From Stereum hirsutum FP-91666 SS1 (lineage: Eukaryota; Basidiomycota; Agaricomycetes; Russulales; Stereaceae), in the NCBI RefSeq assembly GCF_000264905.1, contig NW_006763139.1, positions 1,342,313 to 1,406,312 on the forward strand: a stretch of DNA of 64,000 bases, given 5' to 3'. The number at the start of each line of letters is the position of its first letter. Position 1 is the stretch's first letter. Below the pieces are notes generated by a model, which saw nothing but the letters and a program-made list of their open reading frames with translations, searched no databases and was not told where the DNA came from. The position numbers and the translations under genes are program-made. Shown here in pieces: positions 11,659 through 21,891 of the stretch.

Positions 11659-12673
11659 ATGGTGCGTACGCGTCTCTTTGACGTCTTCGTCGACAGCGAG
11701 CAAGGGTACTGATCCATCGTACAGTATAGCGACTCTGCACCAGCTCCCGCCGTCGACCCTTACTCGGACGCGTACAACCAGCCCCCGGCAGCGGCGCCCA
11801 TGGACGCAGACCCCCCCGTCAAACGAGAGCGCTCTCGTTCTCGCAGTCCTCGCAGCGACCGTTTCCGTAGCCCTCCACCCTTCCGTCGAAGGTCTCCCGC
11901 CCCAAGGAGGCCGTCTCATGCACCCATTGTAAGCTATATTTCTTCTCTTCGTTGCCGCATCAACAGTTGACCCGAGTTGGCGCGTCAGGCTCCGAACCCG
12001 TCCAACGTACTGGGCATTTTCGGTCTCAGCATCCGCACCACCGAGCGCGACCTCGACGATGAGTTCTCTCGCTTCGGACGCGTTGAAAAGGTCACCATCG
12101 TGTATGACCAGAGGGTACGTCGTGTTACCCTCGTGTACCTTGCGTCATCACTCACCGCTATTCCAGTCTGACCGCTCCCGTGGCTTCGGGTTCATCAAAA
12201 TGAGCACCGTCGCCGAAGCCGAAAAGTGTATCCAGGAATTAAACGGCGTCGTAAGAGCATTTTCTCGACGCCTGCTAGACGCCTCGCTCATCTTGCCACA
12301 GGACTTGAACGGTCGTCGTATCCGTGTTGACTTCTCTGTCACCGACCGCCCTCACGCGCCGACTCCCGGAGAATACATGGGACATCGCCGCACCCCTCGC
12401 GACTCATACCACGGCAGGGACAGAGATCCCCGCGACAGGGACCGTGACTATGGCCGGCGTGGATCTGACCGTGATAGAGACCGTGACCCTTACGGACGTG
12501 ATAGCAGGGATTGGCGCGATCGCCGCAGCCCTCCTCCTTCTCGTGGTGGTCGCTACTCTCCCGAGTATAGAAGGCGTCGCAGCTACTCCAGAAGTCCTCC
12601 TCGAGGCAGCAGCCCTACTCGTGCTCGCGACTACGATGCGCCTGCCACGAACGGAGATTCTTCTCGGTGGTAA
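11659..12673 (+). CDS. Tra2-like RNA-binding splicing factor (RRM plus RS/RD tail)
   Basis: Predicted nuclear SR-like protein. The first coding exon is ATG alone (11659-11661); the second starts at 11725 with YSDSAPAP. An N-terminal Arg/Ser region (RERSRSRSPRSDR, FRRRSPAPRRPS) precedes one RRM whose RNP2 is VLGIFGLS and whose RNP1 is RGFGFIKM, with introns after YDQR and after ELNGV. The C-terminal half is Arg/Asp/Ser-rich, with a GEYMGHRRTP linker after the RRM, then DRDRDRDP-type runs and RRSYSRSPP, ending GDSSRW. The order RS-RRM-linker-RS/RD matches transformer-2 homologues, which bind exonic enhancers. The RRM assignment is certain, orthology to Tra2 likely. Confidence 0.85.
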
Positions 12674-13974
12674 GGCTGCTGCTATTGCTCTGTTGGCGCC
12701 CTCGTCTCGGATCTCGTCAGTAGTAGGACAAGGCTGGCGATCAAGGCGAAGGTGAAGACTTATGAAGGACAAGTCACCGAAGTTTTGTCAAGAGAATGAA
12801 GAGTGTCGTTTGGTCGTCATTTTGGACTTCTCAAGTCATCAAGTTCTCTAGCCCCTACGATAGCGCCCCCAAGTTTTCAAGTCTCAAGTGTTACTCCCTT
12901 CCAATATGCTCTCCTCTTTCTTGTAATATTCCTTCCCTTTGGCTACCGTCGTTCATACGTTCCAAGTACAAGCCTTCAATACCTTTCCGGTGGCAGTATC
13001 GACCATGGCCCGTCGTCGGTTCCGCCGCCTACATACAAGCGTGAATAAGTCAAACCCTGTTGGCAAGAAATGTGTATGCCCCGTATGTCCTTTCACGTAC
13101 CGTTTCTACTAATCGCCTCGCGTTGGCCGTCAAGTGGGAGTCATGGGGCATGTATCGCCTGGACGGAAACCTCATGTCGATGCATATTAACTCGCTATAT
13201 TCATTTCCGGCGGTAATCATGTACGGCTCGTGCTTTTCTTGTATTGGGTGCGTATGGCGCATGGTGGCGACGGATGTGTATATATTGTCGTATTCCACAA
13301 CAGCCTGTAATATATACGTTGGCATCTTGTTTTCCAATGTCGCCTGCTGTTTAGCTCAAGCTCCACCGTGAATCTTCCCAAACGAGAACTCTGGGTGAAC
13401 TCTATAGTGGAGCTTGGGGGAGATTGATGGCATGCGAGTTGCTGCTGCTTTGTAGTGTTGGGCGATTGTTGAGCGTAATTAGACAGTTATCTTCAAAGCG
13501 AAGCTTGTCACGTCGAAGACGAACGCGGAGTTCGAAAATTCGAAATATTCTGTGGAACCGGCACCCAGGCTCATCGTGACACTCGTTCGCAGAAAGATGC
13601 AAGAGATCTTGTAACAGAGTATCTGAGTTCTATTCTTCACGGCGGTGTCTGACTCAAGTCTCGAAACTAAATCCTGAAGGACTATTACATTTGACTCGAG
13701 AGCCTCCAACGGGTATGAGCACAACGCTATATTTGTACAGGGTTGTAGTACCGTTTTTTCTACTCCCTGATGGCGTCGTATGAGGCAGCCTGTGAGTCAA
13801 AAGAAAGGGAGGGCGGGTTCGAAATGATAGCGACCGCCAGCGCAAGCCCGAGAAGTGTGGACCGAAAACCCGGGAATGAATGTATGTAGAAAAGAATGTG
13901 AAGCCCAGCACAAGTGATGGGCCAGAAGTGGCCCAAGGAACAACTATCAGAATGGCCTATCTGTTGTAACGAAT
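12674..13974. other. Convergent 3' intergenic region, no gene supported
   Basis: 1.3 kb between the stop codons of the Tra2-like gene and the polygalacturonase. Frames at 12796-13048 and 13060-13371 lack any recognisable domain and probably lie in 3' UTR. I see no repeat or RNA gene. Confidence 0.45.
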
Positions 13975-15986
13975 TTAGTAAGATCCAGCCTTGATCTAGA
14001 GACAAAGAACAAGTCAGGATTCACTACGGTGAGAGTCACTGGAAAAGGGGCATAGGCGTACCGTGGCATCATCAGCATCCACGCTCGAGCTCTTGCCACC
14101 AGTGATGGACAGCTTGCTGAAATCCCAGTTGCCTGAGCAGTTGCCGCAGTCTACGACGAGGCGCTTGCCGCTGGAGCCAACGGAGACTGAAGTTGTGCTC
14201 CCGGTGAAATTTACGTCGCTGAGGATCGGAGACAGGTATGAGCTCGGAAACGAAAACAACAAGGGGTTCATCATGCAAGGCTCACGAGATCGACGACTTG
14301 GTTCCCGGAGTTCCGGCTGAATAACGTGGTTCCAGTCAGCATTCGTACAAGTGTATAGCTGACAGTTCTCACCATCATCTGGGTAGCTCTGCGAGATGAG
14401 CACACCATACTTGTCGATCCCAGAGAGAGTATTGCTGAAGAGACAAAAGGAGCACATTAGCTGTCGTATCATAGCCGTGATTTTAGGGCCATGACATACC
14501 CGGAGTATGTGACGTCGGAAACGGAGCCGGTAGCAGTGCTATGTGCAATATCCCTGGTGAGCTTTACGATCTCAAGATTGGAAGAGGCATATACACATAC
14601 GCTTTGACCTTGATTCTAATACCATACATGGAGGCTGTCACGGTGTTATCAGAGATAGTAACCCCGGAGACTGTCTTCGCGTCGGAGATAGAGCCTATGC
14701 TGATGCCATGCCTAAGGATGTGTGTCTCAGCAATGAAATCGTTCGATGCACTAGGAGTGAAAACGCACCCCCCACTGCACGTATTTCCCTTGAACACGAT
14801 GTTACTTCCTGAATTGATAGCAATGCTGAGCCGGGACGCATTAGCCGCAGAGACACAGACGAAGTGAAATGTGATTCGGGGTGACTCACCAATCATCCTG
14901 GTTCTTCACAACGGAGTATTGGATGGTGACATCGGAGGCACTGACGTCGAACCCATCTGTGTTATGTCCCTTGTCACCAGAGTCGCCTGCAGAGTTATCG
15001 ACGGTTGCCTTGTTTATGACAGTAGTACCGCTGGTTCCTGCCGCCTTCCATCAATACAAGGGAGACAAAGTCAAGGCGATGATACTCACCGACGGAGACA
15101 GCCTGAGCGGGAGAGTTCAGGACGTAGAGCTGGTTGAAAGTGCCGTAGCCCTTAACCCTGCAGTGACGGCAATCAGAATGGAGTTGATGCTGGAGAGAAC
15201 TACTCTGAGCCTACTTCACGAAGGGATGCTGCTCAGAAGGTATCAGTCAGTCCCCAGGAAATATATCGCCCTCACAGAGGACTCACAGGCTTGTCGACAC
15301 CACCATTGGTACCCTCACCATCCCAATAAGCTGACAGTAAACTTCAACATGGGGAGAGTTCCGTGAAGCGATTGAGCAGGAACTTACCGGCGCCGTTGCC
15401 ATTTACCTTGTACCCATTGCCATTAAATGTCACGCTATCCGTGTCAAGCTGTTGAAGACCGTGAGTTGGAGTGAAAACAGAGGACTTTGGAAGAGGATTT
15501 GCTTACCGTGAAGAGAGGACCATCAGCTGAGAAAGACGGATGGTGTGCGTTGACCCATGACAGTGGCGTAAATATGAGACAGTTGGTATTCAGTTACAAG
15601 CATGAGGAGTAAGAACCTTACAGGTAGTCTTAGAGAAAGTAATGTCACCCTCCATGTTAATTGTAGCGCCTTTCTTGGCCTGGGGAAAAGTTAGGTGCGG
15701 AGAACAACCAGCGAGAGATCTGCGTCAACGCACGGCGATGGTTACAGTGTCTGAGGAGTGACAACGTCATAAGCTCATGAATGATCAGTGACATCAAGAA
15801 AATAATATACGCACTTCCAGACGGGACAGTAAAGGCTTTAATGGTGACAGTGCTGCACGAAGAAACAGAGGATGCGCTTGAGACGCTATCAACAGTGCAA
15901 GTAGCCCGCTTAGCAGCGTCGCTCGCGGGCACTGCCGACGCCACACCAGCTAAAGCAACGATAATGAATGCGCAGAGGAACTGCAT
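13975..15986 (-). CDS. Secreted endopolygalacturonase, GH28
   Basis: Pectin-degrading glycoside hydrolase cleaving alpha-1,4-galacturonan outside the cell. Signal peptide [18 protein letters not shown], then a KR Kex2-type site before the mature start [13 protein letters not shown]. About a dozen exons were spliced by eye, including microexons of 17 nt (15734-15750, giving NTVTIA) and 14 nt (15215-15228, giving HPFVK). All four GH28 catalytic motifs are present: NTDGFDV, KNQDDC, GHGISIGS (assembled across an intron) and GIRIK. The last exon after a 66-nt intron ends DADDATIKAGSY with stop at 13975-13977. Length is about 370 residues, normal for the family, with no broken motif. The family is certain; splice sites in the C-terminal third are good but unproven. 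Confidence 0.9.
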
Positions 15987-17116
15987 AATTGTGGATAGAA
16001 AGAACGACAGGGAGAGACGAAAATAGTCAAGGATCGGATAGGGGAAAATCTCCAGCTTCCTTAGACGAGACTTTATATTATACAGGTTGATGGACCGAGT
16101 CTAGTCGCTGGCAGCCTATGTTATGTCGGGGACCCGCTTGCCAATGGCCGGTTTCTACGGTGTCTGTAGGTCGTTCGAGTAGAACGATCTCGAGTATCAC
16201 CATGCTGTCAGGCCACAAGGAGTCGCCTGGCATGCATCGGAATGCTGCAGAATCGCAGCGGGTAATGAATTAATACTTTACATCATCCGTGTGCCAAGCC
16301 TCGAAGAAGTAGTAGGATCGAGATGGAACTGACCTTTGGCTGGGTCGTCCGCGAGGATCAGAAGAGGTACTCAAAGATCCGCACAATGAACATCTTCCGA
16401 TGTATGTAGCGTGGGAGCCTTAGCGTAAGCCAAATGTTCTGAGGAGCGGAGAGGCCGCCCCGGATGAAAGTCAGGAGAGCAGGTGAAGCATACTTACGCT
16501 GGCCGTTAGTCCTCCATTCCCACTCTCAGAACAACGTTCATACATGAAGGTATCTTGAACGAGTACTAGTGAGAGGCAGCTTCGACAGAAACACTTTGAC
16601 GGGAGGAACGAGCGACTCCGTCGACGAAATCATCCGTCAGGTCCTGTCGAAACCGGGTTGCCCTCCAAGCTCGGTGAATTGCATAGCAACCGACTGCACC
16701 CATGCGTCGTTTGGCAAGATCGACGGCCTATGTAACAACCGAATTGTCCGCGAAAACGGGAGCATTTGTGTAGTGTTCGTCGGTGCCTGACAAAAACATA
16801 CTCATTCAGTGGTATCTCCGCCACGCTCCGACTTCGACCTGCGTGCGAAATCGAGCTCAGTTTACTTAACAAGACACTCAACGCAAAGACCTGATAATGC
16901 ATGGAGGAGCAGACCACCACAATGGTCTTTGATATTACTAGCCCGAGCTTTCGATGCGAAGCAAAGACGTTCTGTATACACATTGCACGCCCTACAGGAA
17001 TAGAAATAATAGGAGTTAGCGACGAGCAAAGACGCCAAGGTGACGACCTATACCACCACGCGACCATCTCCCGAAAGTCCATACACGCAAACACGACGAC
17101 CTCGCCGAATATCAGC
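15987..17116. other. Intergenic region upstream of polygalacturonase
   Basis: 1.1 kb holding the polygalacturonase promoter on the left and the 3' UTR of the acyl-CoA-binding protein gene on the right. Two overlapping frames at 16569-17094 have no family resemblance. No repeat was recognised. Confidence 0.45.
16071..16077 (-). promoter_or_regulatory. TATA box of the polygalacturonase gene
   Basis: TATAAAG on the minus strand, about 85 bp upstream of the ATG at 15986. This is a normal distance for a strongly regulated secreted-enzyme gene. Confidence 0.55.
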
Positions 17117-18918
17117 CTAAATGCCCCTGTCTACCATCTGTCTCCCTCTTCCGCCCCTCCCACTAATCCCTGCAGAACTAGCCCCTATCAGCGCTCGCCC
17201 CAGACCCGTCAACGCCACCAACACTTCTCTCCGTCTGACGCCACTTCTGCGCCACCCGACCCTCACCACCCACAAGACAAACAAGACAAAGGAGACATCC
17301 AAGAACAACCTTCGTAGGATGATCATCGCCGGGCTCCGTCTATCCGAGTGTGCGAGGAAGGAGCCTAAGTATCGTAGGAGGGACTGAAACCGCGACAATG
17401 CTCGGATGAGGTAGGTCCACAGACCCATATCATCCAAATTCCAAACAAGTGCATCTCGTGGTGCGTCGTAAGGGCTACGTCGACCTGCAGGCCAAGTGGG
17501 TGAAACGGATGGACGAGCAAGGTTTGAGGAGGATGGGTGTATACCCCATACGTGTGAGCCTTGGGACTCAAGGACCTCGAGGCGTTCGGTCAAGGCCGCG
17601 AGGTGGGCTTGTACGTTCTCGATGGCACGTTCGATGACAGGCCGCGAGGATGCAGGACGTGAGGGAATATGGGAGGGGAACGGGTGTTGTCGTGTCCCAA
17701 AAGGAGTTGATGCCGATCTTGAGCCAGGATATGGATGGGTTTGCTCTGAAGGCATCATTTCTCGTGAAGGTGGTGGCATGTTATGGTACATTCGAGGGAC
17801 ATATGGGTATTGCGGTGGTGATGCTGAGGTCAAAGAAGCGGAAGATGGATCGGCGAATGCGGATGGTATTTCGAAGCCTGGATGGGGCTGGGGGGAAGGA
17901 ATACGAGGTTCTGGAAATGCCGACATCATGAGTGAGCCGGCCATGGGTGTGCGATATCGGTGAGAGGACAATGAGGATTGGGGTCTGTTAGCATGACTTT
18001 GTTGATCGCGTGGTAATGGCGGTGGCGCTTCTTCTTCGTCGGACGACCCTTCCTCAGAGGTTGATTCTTCGACGTGTGCTGAACGATGTGCTAGTTGTTG
18101 AGCGGACGCTGACATGGCTGCCTCAGGTTGTGGTGGTTGGATATGAGCAGAAGAGCGCCCTAAGCCTCGTTGCACAGGCGCGTCGTCAGATCCCGAGGAG
18201 TCCGAATTTCGGGAGTGGGAGAGCGAGCCTGTTTGTTTCATGTAAACTCAGTCGTAAGAAGCGAGAGCTGTCAATGTGACATACGGCTCATCATGATATT
18301 CGACGGATCACCAGCAAAAGACTCCAGCTCCTGGACCAAATCCCTTGCCACCGTCTTGTCAGAGTACTTGCGCAGAACCTGAGCCACTATAAGCACATAG
18401 CTCGGCGAATTGATGGGCATAAGACTCACCTTCAGCAATGCATCTACATAAAGCCATTTCGCCTCGTATGACTCAACATCTTTGTGTTTCGCCCATGCAT
18501 CCCTTGAATTTGCAGAACCAACATGTGCGTTTCCAGAGGACCGTGTTAGCACGTGATAAAGGCCATCAATGCAGGATTGAGCAAGAAACATACCACTTTG
18601 CCCTATCTAGCATTTCCCATATTGGTGGCCGTGCCCCCTGGACGTTACCAACAGTCGCTGTTTACAGGAAGACAGGAGCAGCTTCAGGATTTGGTCGAAA
18701 GATCGCAAGGTGAGGGATCGAAAGCACCTTGCTTGTACAGACTAAATAATACAATCGGCATCAAGTGTATACCCAGAGACACCCAGACGACTACCGACGA
18801 ACCTGTACATTGTCAACTTCTCCTCATACCCCGTTTGTATCGGGCCTGTCTTAGGCAAGCTCTGAATGATTTCGACGGCTCGGTCGAACTGGGCGTCGAT
18901 CAGCTCGTGTGAGTCCAT
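17117..18918 (-). CDS. Acyl-CoA-binding domain protein with C-terminal membrane anchor (ACBD4/5-like layout)
   Basis: The N-terminus MDSHELIDAQFDRAVEIIQS starts an acyl-CoA-binding fold of about 100 residues, spliced from five exons: TGPIQTGYEEKLTMYSLYKQ, ATVGNVQGARPPIWEMLDRA, KWDAWAKHKDVESYEAKW, LYVDALLKVLRKYSD. The YxxxKQ and KWDAW residues that hold the acyl-CoA are kept. A long acidic and Pro/Ser-rich linker follows, then a predicted coiled coil (VIERAIENVQAHLAALTERL, near 210-235 residues before the end) and a hydrophobic C-terminal span (MIILRRLFLDVSFVLFVLWV) with a basic tail. This order resembles animal ACBD4/ACBD5, which tether peroxisomes to the ER. That role here is inference; no FFAT motif was recognised. 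Confidence 0.82.
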
Positions 18919-19276
18919 TATGTGCGTAAGCGTTCGGGCAGAAAGTCGTTATATAAGTTAGGATAGAACAATAAGGTTGAGAGTATGAGGTGGAGGAATC
19001 GTTGCAAGACGCAGAATAAGCCGTGATAAGTAAAGAAGCAGCTGGCAGCTGGTTCAGTGCAGTGAACGTGAAATCAGCTTCCGCCCAGCCGTTTTCGCAT
19101 GTAAACCTTCGGGCCGGCACCCGGCCAGTACCATAATCGGAAATTTCGCGTTCTTGGCACGGCGCGTCTACTTCGCGTCGAAAGTTGAGCACACATTGTA
19201 CGATGTATGTGGCGGTGATGAGACGGCGAGGAAAGCGATAATAAGATAGACAGAGATAACGGAACGCAAAGAATTA
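18919..19276. other. Short intergenic spacer
   Basis: 358 bp between the start of the acyl-CoA-binding protein gene and the stop of the mitoribosomal gene, both on the minus strand. It holds the promoter of the former and the 3' UTR of the latter. No other feature was seen. Confidence 0.45.
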
Positions 19277-19807
19277 TCATGGTGACGGTGGTAGTGATGA
19301 TCCCAAGCTCTTCGCTTCTGCTGCTACCTTCGGTGGTGTCGATTTCCCCTCCACCCATGTATACTTTAACGATCCCCGAATCCTCTCGTCTTTGCCCTTC
19401 GTCACATTCTGACCTACATGCAAGGGACAGATAAGTATCATATCGTATGTATACACCAGCTGAAAGGAGTACGCACCTTTCCAAAACAACTGCCCCCAAG
19501 CCTTCCCATGCTTGCCCTCCAACTTGAATTTCGCCCTCGTGACAAGCCAATAGCTTCCTTCAATCCCCTTCGGGCCCCATCTACACTGTGTAACCCGACG
19601 TCCGACTCCACCATCAGGATGACGCGAGAGCACTTCGTAGAGGTTTCCCGGGCGAGATGTGTCGAGGCTGGACGGGAGTTCTCTGGGGAGGAGTTTGCGA
19701 AGGGCACCGGCAACGGCGTCAGGATTTGGTGGTTTCATGGTTTGTTTTAGGAATGGTCGAGTTGGAGTTATGACCTTGCGGGAAACATTCCCGACGAGAC
19801 TAGACAT
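19277..19807 (-). CDS. Mitochondrial small-subunit ribosomal protein, MRP-S34 (mS34)-like
   Basis: Two exons separated by one intron after FWKG. The start MSSLVGNVSRKVITPTRPFL is basic and Ser/Thr-rich, as expected for a mitochondrial presequence; an in-frame upstream Met is less likely. The conserved core reads GVGRRVTQCRWGPKGIEG, YWLVTRAKFKLEGKHGKAWG and LKYTWVEGKS, matching the fungal MRP-S34-type domain. The product is about 155 residues, compact for the family. It would act in the mitochondrial matrix ribosome. The 309 bp to the next gene holds its promoter. The family is recognised from memory of the core motif, so moderate confidence. Confidence 0.7.
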   Translation of the reverse strand: MSSLVGNVSRKVITPTRPFLKQTMKPPNPDAVAGALRKLLPRELPSSLDTSRPGNLYEVLSRHPDGGVGRRVTQCRWGPKGIEGSYWLVTRAKFKLEGKHGKAWGQLFWKGAYSFQLVYTYDMILICPLHVGQNVTKGKDERIRGSLKYTWVEGKSTPPKVAAEAKSLGSSLPPSP

Positions 19808-20116
19808 GGTAAGGGCTCGAAAGATAGATGGAGCGGTTGGGTTGGTCGTGATGTTCGATTGAGCCTCAAAGGCGAAGTCGAGAGGGAAGCAATATTCAGA
19901 CTCCGCTAGGCTGAGTGGCCAGTGGCCCAAATTGCGCGTCCTTCACCCTTTTGTCAAAGGTAAGCTTGCGAATGACGGCTGCCACGTACAGTACAGATGT
20001 GTAACAGTCTTCCTGCCCATCTGAACTCAAAGATAGGTTTTCAAAGCAAAGGAGCTCAACTGAGCAGTGGAAAAGATTATGCGAAGTATTCAGTAACAAC
20101 AATCTAAAGCAAAGAG

Positions 20117-21470
20117 CTACGCAGTCTCCACATCAGGAGGGATAAATTGGTTCGGCCCAGGCTCCAATACCAACTTCCTCAACCTCTCCGTATCCCTCCT
20201 CTGTTTCCTAATCTTCCTAAGCTTCTTCCTACCCATCCTCCAGGTGTCCCTCCACCTCAGCTTCTTCAGCTGTTTCTCGGTCTCTCTCATCCGTTCGTTC
20301 CACTTGAATATCCCGTCCACCCTCGCCTCTTTCACCGATCTGCCACCCAAATTCTTGACTTCGGCATCAATGTACTCCTGCATGGCAGCACGCCTGCTAG
20401 TGCGACGGGCTTGCCAACGTGCCTGTTTCTTGGCACGAGAGTGGCGGTTCGAAAGTTCTTTGTTGAGATGGGTTTCGACGGGGGCGGTTGGATCATACGG
20501 CTGAGCTTTAGGATTGAACAGAGATGCGATGTAGGGCTTCTCGAATGAGTAGTCGGGCCATTCGGCTGATTCATTTAGTTCGGGTAGTGGAGCAGGCTGA
20601 TACGTGATCTCCAGAACATCCTCCGCCAGGGTGTCGTATGCAGAAGCTGAAATAGACAGAACGTAACATGAGCGGGGCAAGTTCATCGCAGGATGGCTAG
20701 ACATAAAAGCAATAAACTGTGGATGGCGTACGTTCTGTCTTTGAAGGCGCTGACTCTCTAGGCCAAGGGATGTTCATACGGGATTCAGTCTTCTTGCGTC
20801 CCGGGATTGGAGGCTCTGTCGCCGCAGCGAACCTCTCCCAGTCGAAGCGACCCTCCTCCTTATTCCATACTGGTGCTGAGGTACCCAGGCGTTTCGCAAA
20901 GACACTAATAAATGAGGCCTAAGTGAGAATGAAATGGTAGTAGACCGAAAGATGAGAACCTACGGGACAGTGCGTGGTTTATCTGAGTCGCGAGCTGGAG
21001 GAAACTCGCGTTCGCCAAGGAAGAGTTGGAGCTTAGAATAATGCACCTGTTCGTATTCTTCCTGATTTTGTCGACCCTGCATCCCGGAACAGCCCATCCA
21101 CCACACCATCCAACAAGGACATTATGTCCAGTGATAAAGCCAAAAGAATGTGAGAATCCCCTGCTACAATATAACAGTAGGCAAAAAGCCAAACACGCAC
21201 CTTCAAGTAAACCATGTTCGTCAACTTGTTGATCTGCGCAACCTCCAGAATCTCATTTATTCGACTATTCCTGATCTTGACCTGATCTCCGGGAACAATA
21301 TTCCACCATTTTATGCGGTCCTTTGGCCTCGTAACATTTTGGAGTGCACCTGGGACTTTCCTCCGGTCTGACCAGTGCTTAGGTAGAGGCTCGAGGTGTC
21401 TGAGTTCTTTCGTCCAGGGTGAAGCCGTGGCGGCACGACGGGCCTGGGGAAGAGTCCATCGCGCAGGCAT
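20117..21470 (-). CDS. Mitochondrial large-subunit ribosomal protein uL24m (L24, KOW domain)
   Basis: Four exons. The start MPARWTLPQARRAATASPW is a basic presequence. The KOW-type core follows: DRIKWWNIVPGDQVKIRNS, then INEILEVAQINKLTNMVYLK, equivalent to the uL24 RNA-binding loop. Later exons give VHYSKLQLFLGE, KRLGTSAPVWNKEEGRFDWE and a long basic C-terminal extension (helical, rich in R, K and W: KQLKKLRWRDTWRMGRKKL) ending FIPPDVETA. Mitochondrial uL24 proteins of fungi have such long extensions. The frame stays open upstream of the chosen Met to 21740, so a longer N-terminus is possible. It lies 310 bp upstream of the other mitoribosomal gene; no evidence of co-regulation beyond proximity. 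Confidence 0.82.
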
Positions 21471-21891
21471 AACCAGACGAGTAAACCCACGTCGCTGAGA
21501 GACCAGAAAGAGGTAAAGAGAGAGAGAGGAGTCGGACGTTGGCCAACGCACATCGGAAATGTTTGGCGAAGTCGCGACGCGCAGATATTCGCTTACGTCA
21601 TCTATTATCGGAATCTGTCGGGTCATCTGAGAATTCCAAAATCTGAGTAGGTTGAACATATTCACTGTGACCCTAGAACGATCATAAAGCGCAACAATTT
21701 CCTCTTCTCCGTCGGAATATAAAATACTGTTAACGCTCATCTAGTCGTTTCAATTCGTCGAGATAAATACAAAATATTATGTCGTAACAACTCCATATCG
21801 ACCATATAGACACACATGACATGGCAGTACAGTGGTATCGATATGCTGAGAAAGATCGTATTGACATGCCCAAGGACCTTGGGTGCAATAG
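21471..21891. other. Intergenic spacer between uL24m and Mbp1 genes
   Basis: 421 bp, promoter of the uL24m gene and 3' UTR of the Mbp1 gene. The minus-strand frame continuing from uL24m to 21740 has no presequence-like or conserved character. Confidence 0.4.

Noticed and set aside
12324..12755. Alternative frame through the Tra2-like C-terminus
   Set aside because: Frame-shifted reading of Arg/Asp/Ser repeats; the RRM frame ends properly at 12673.
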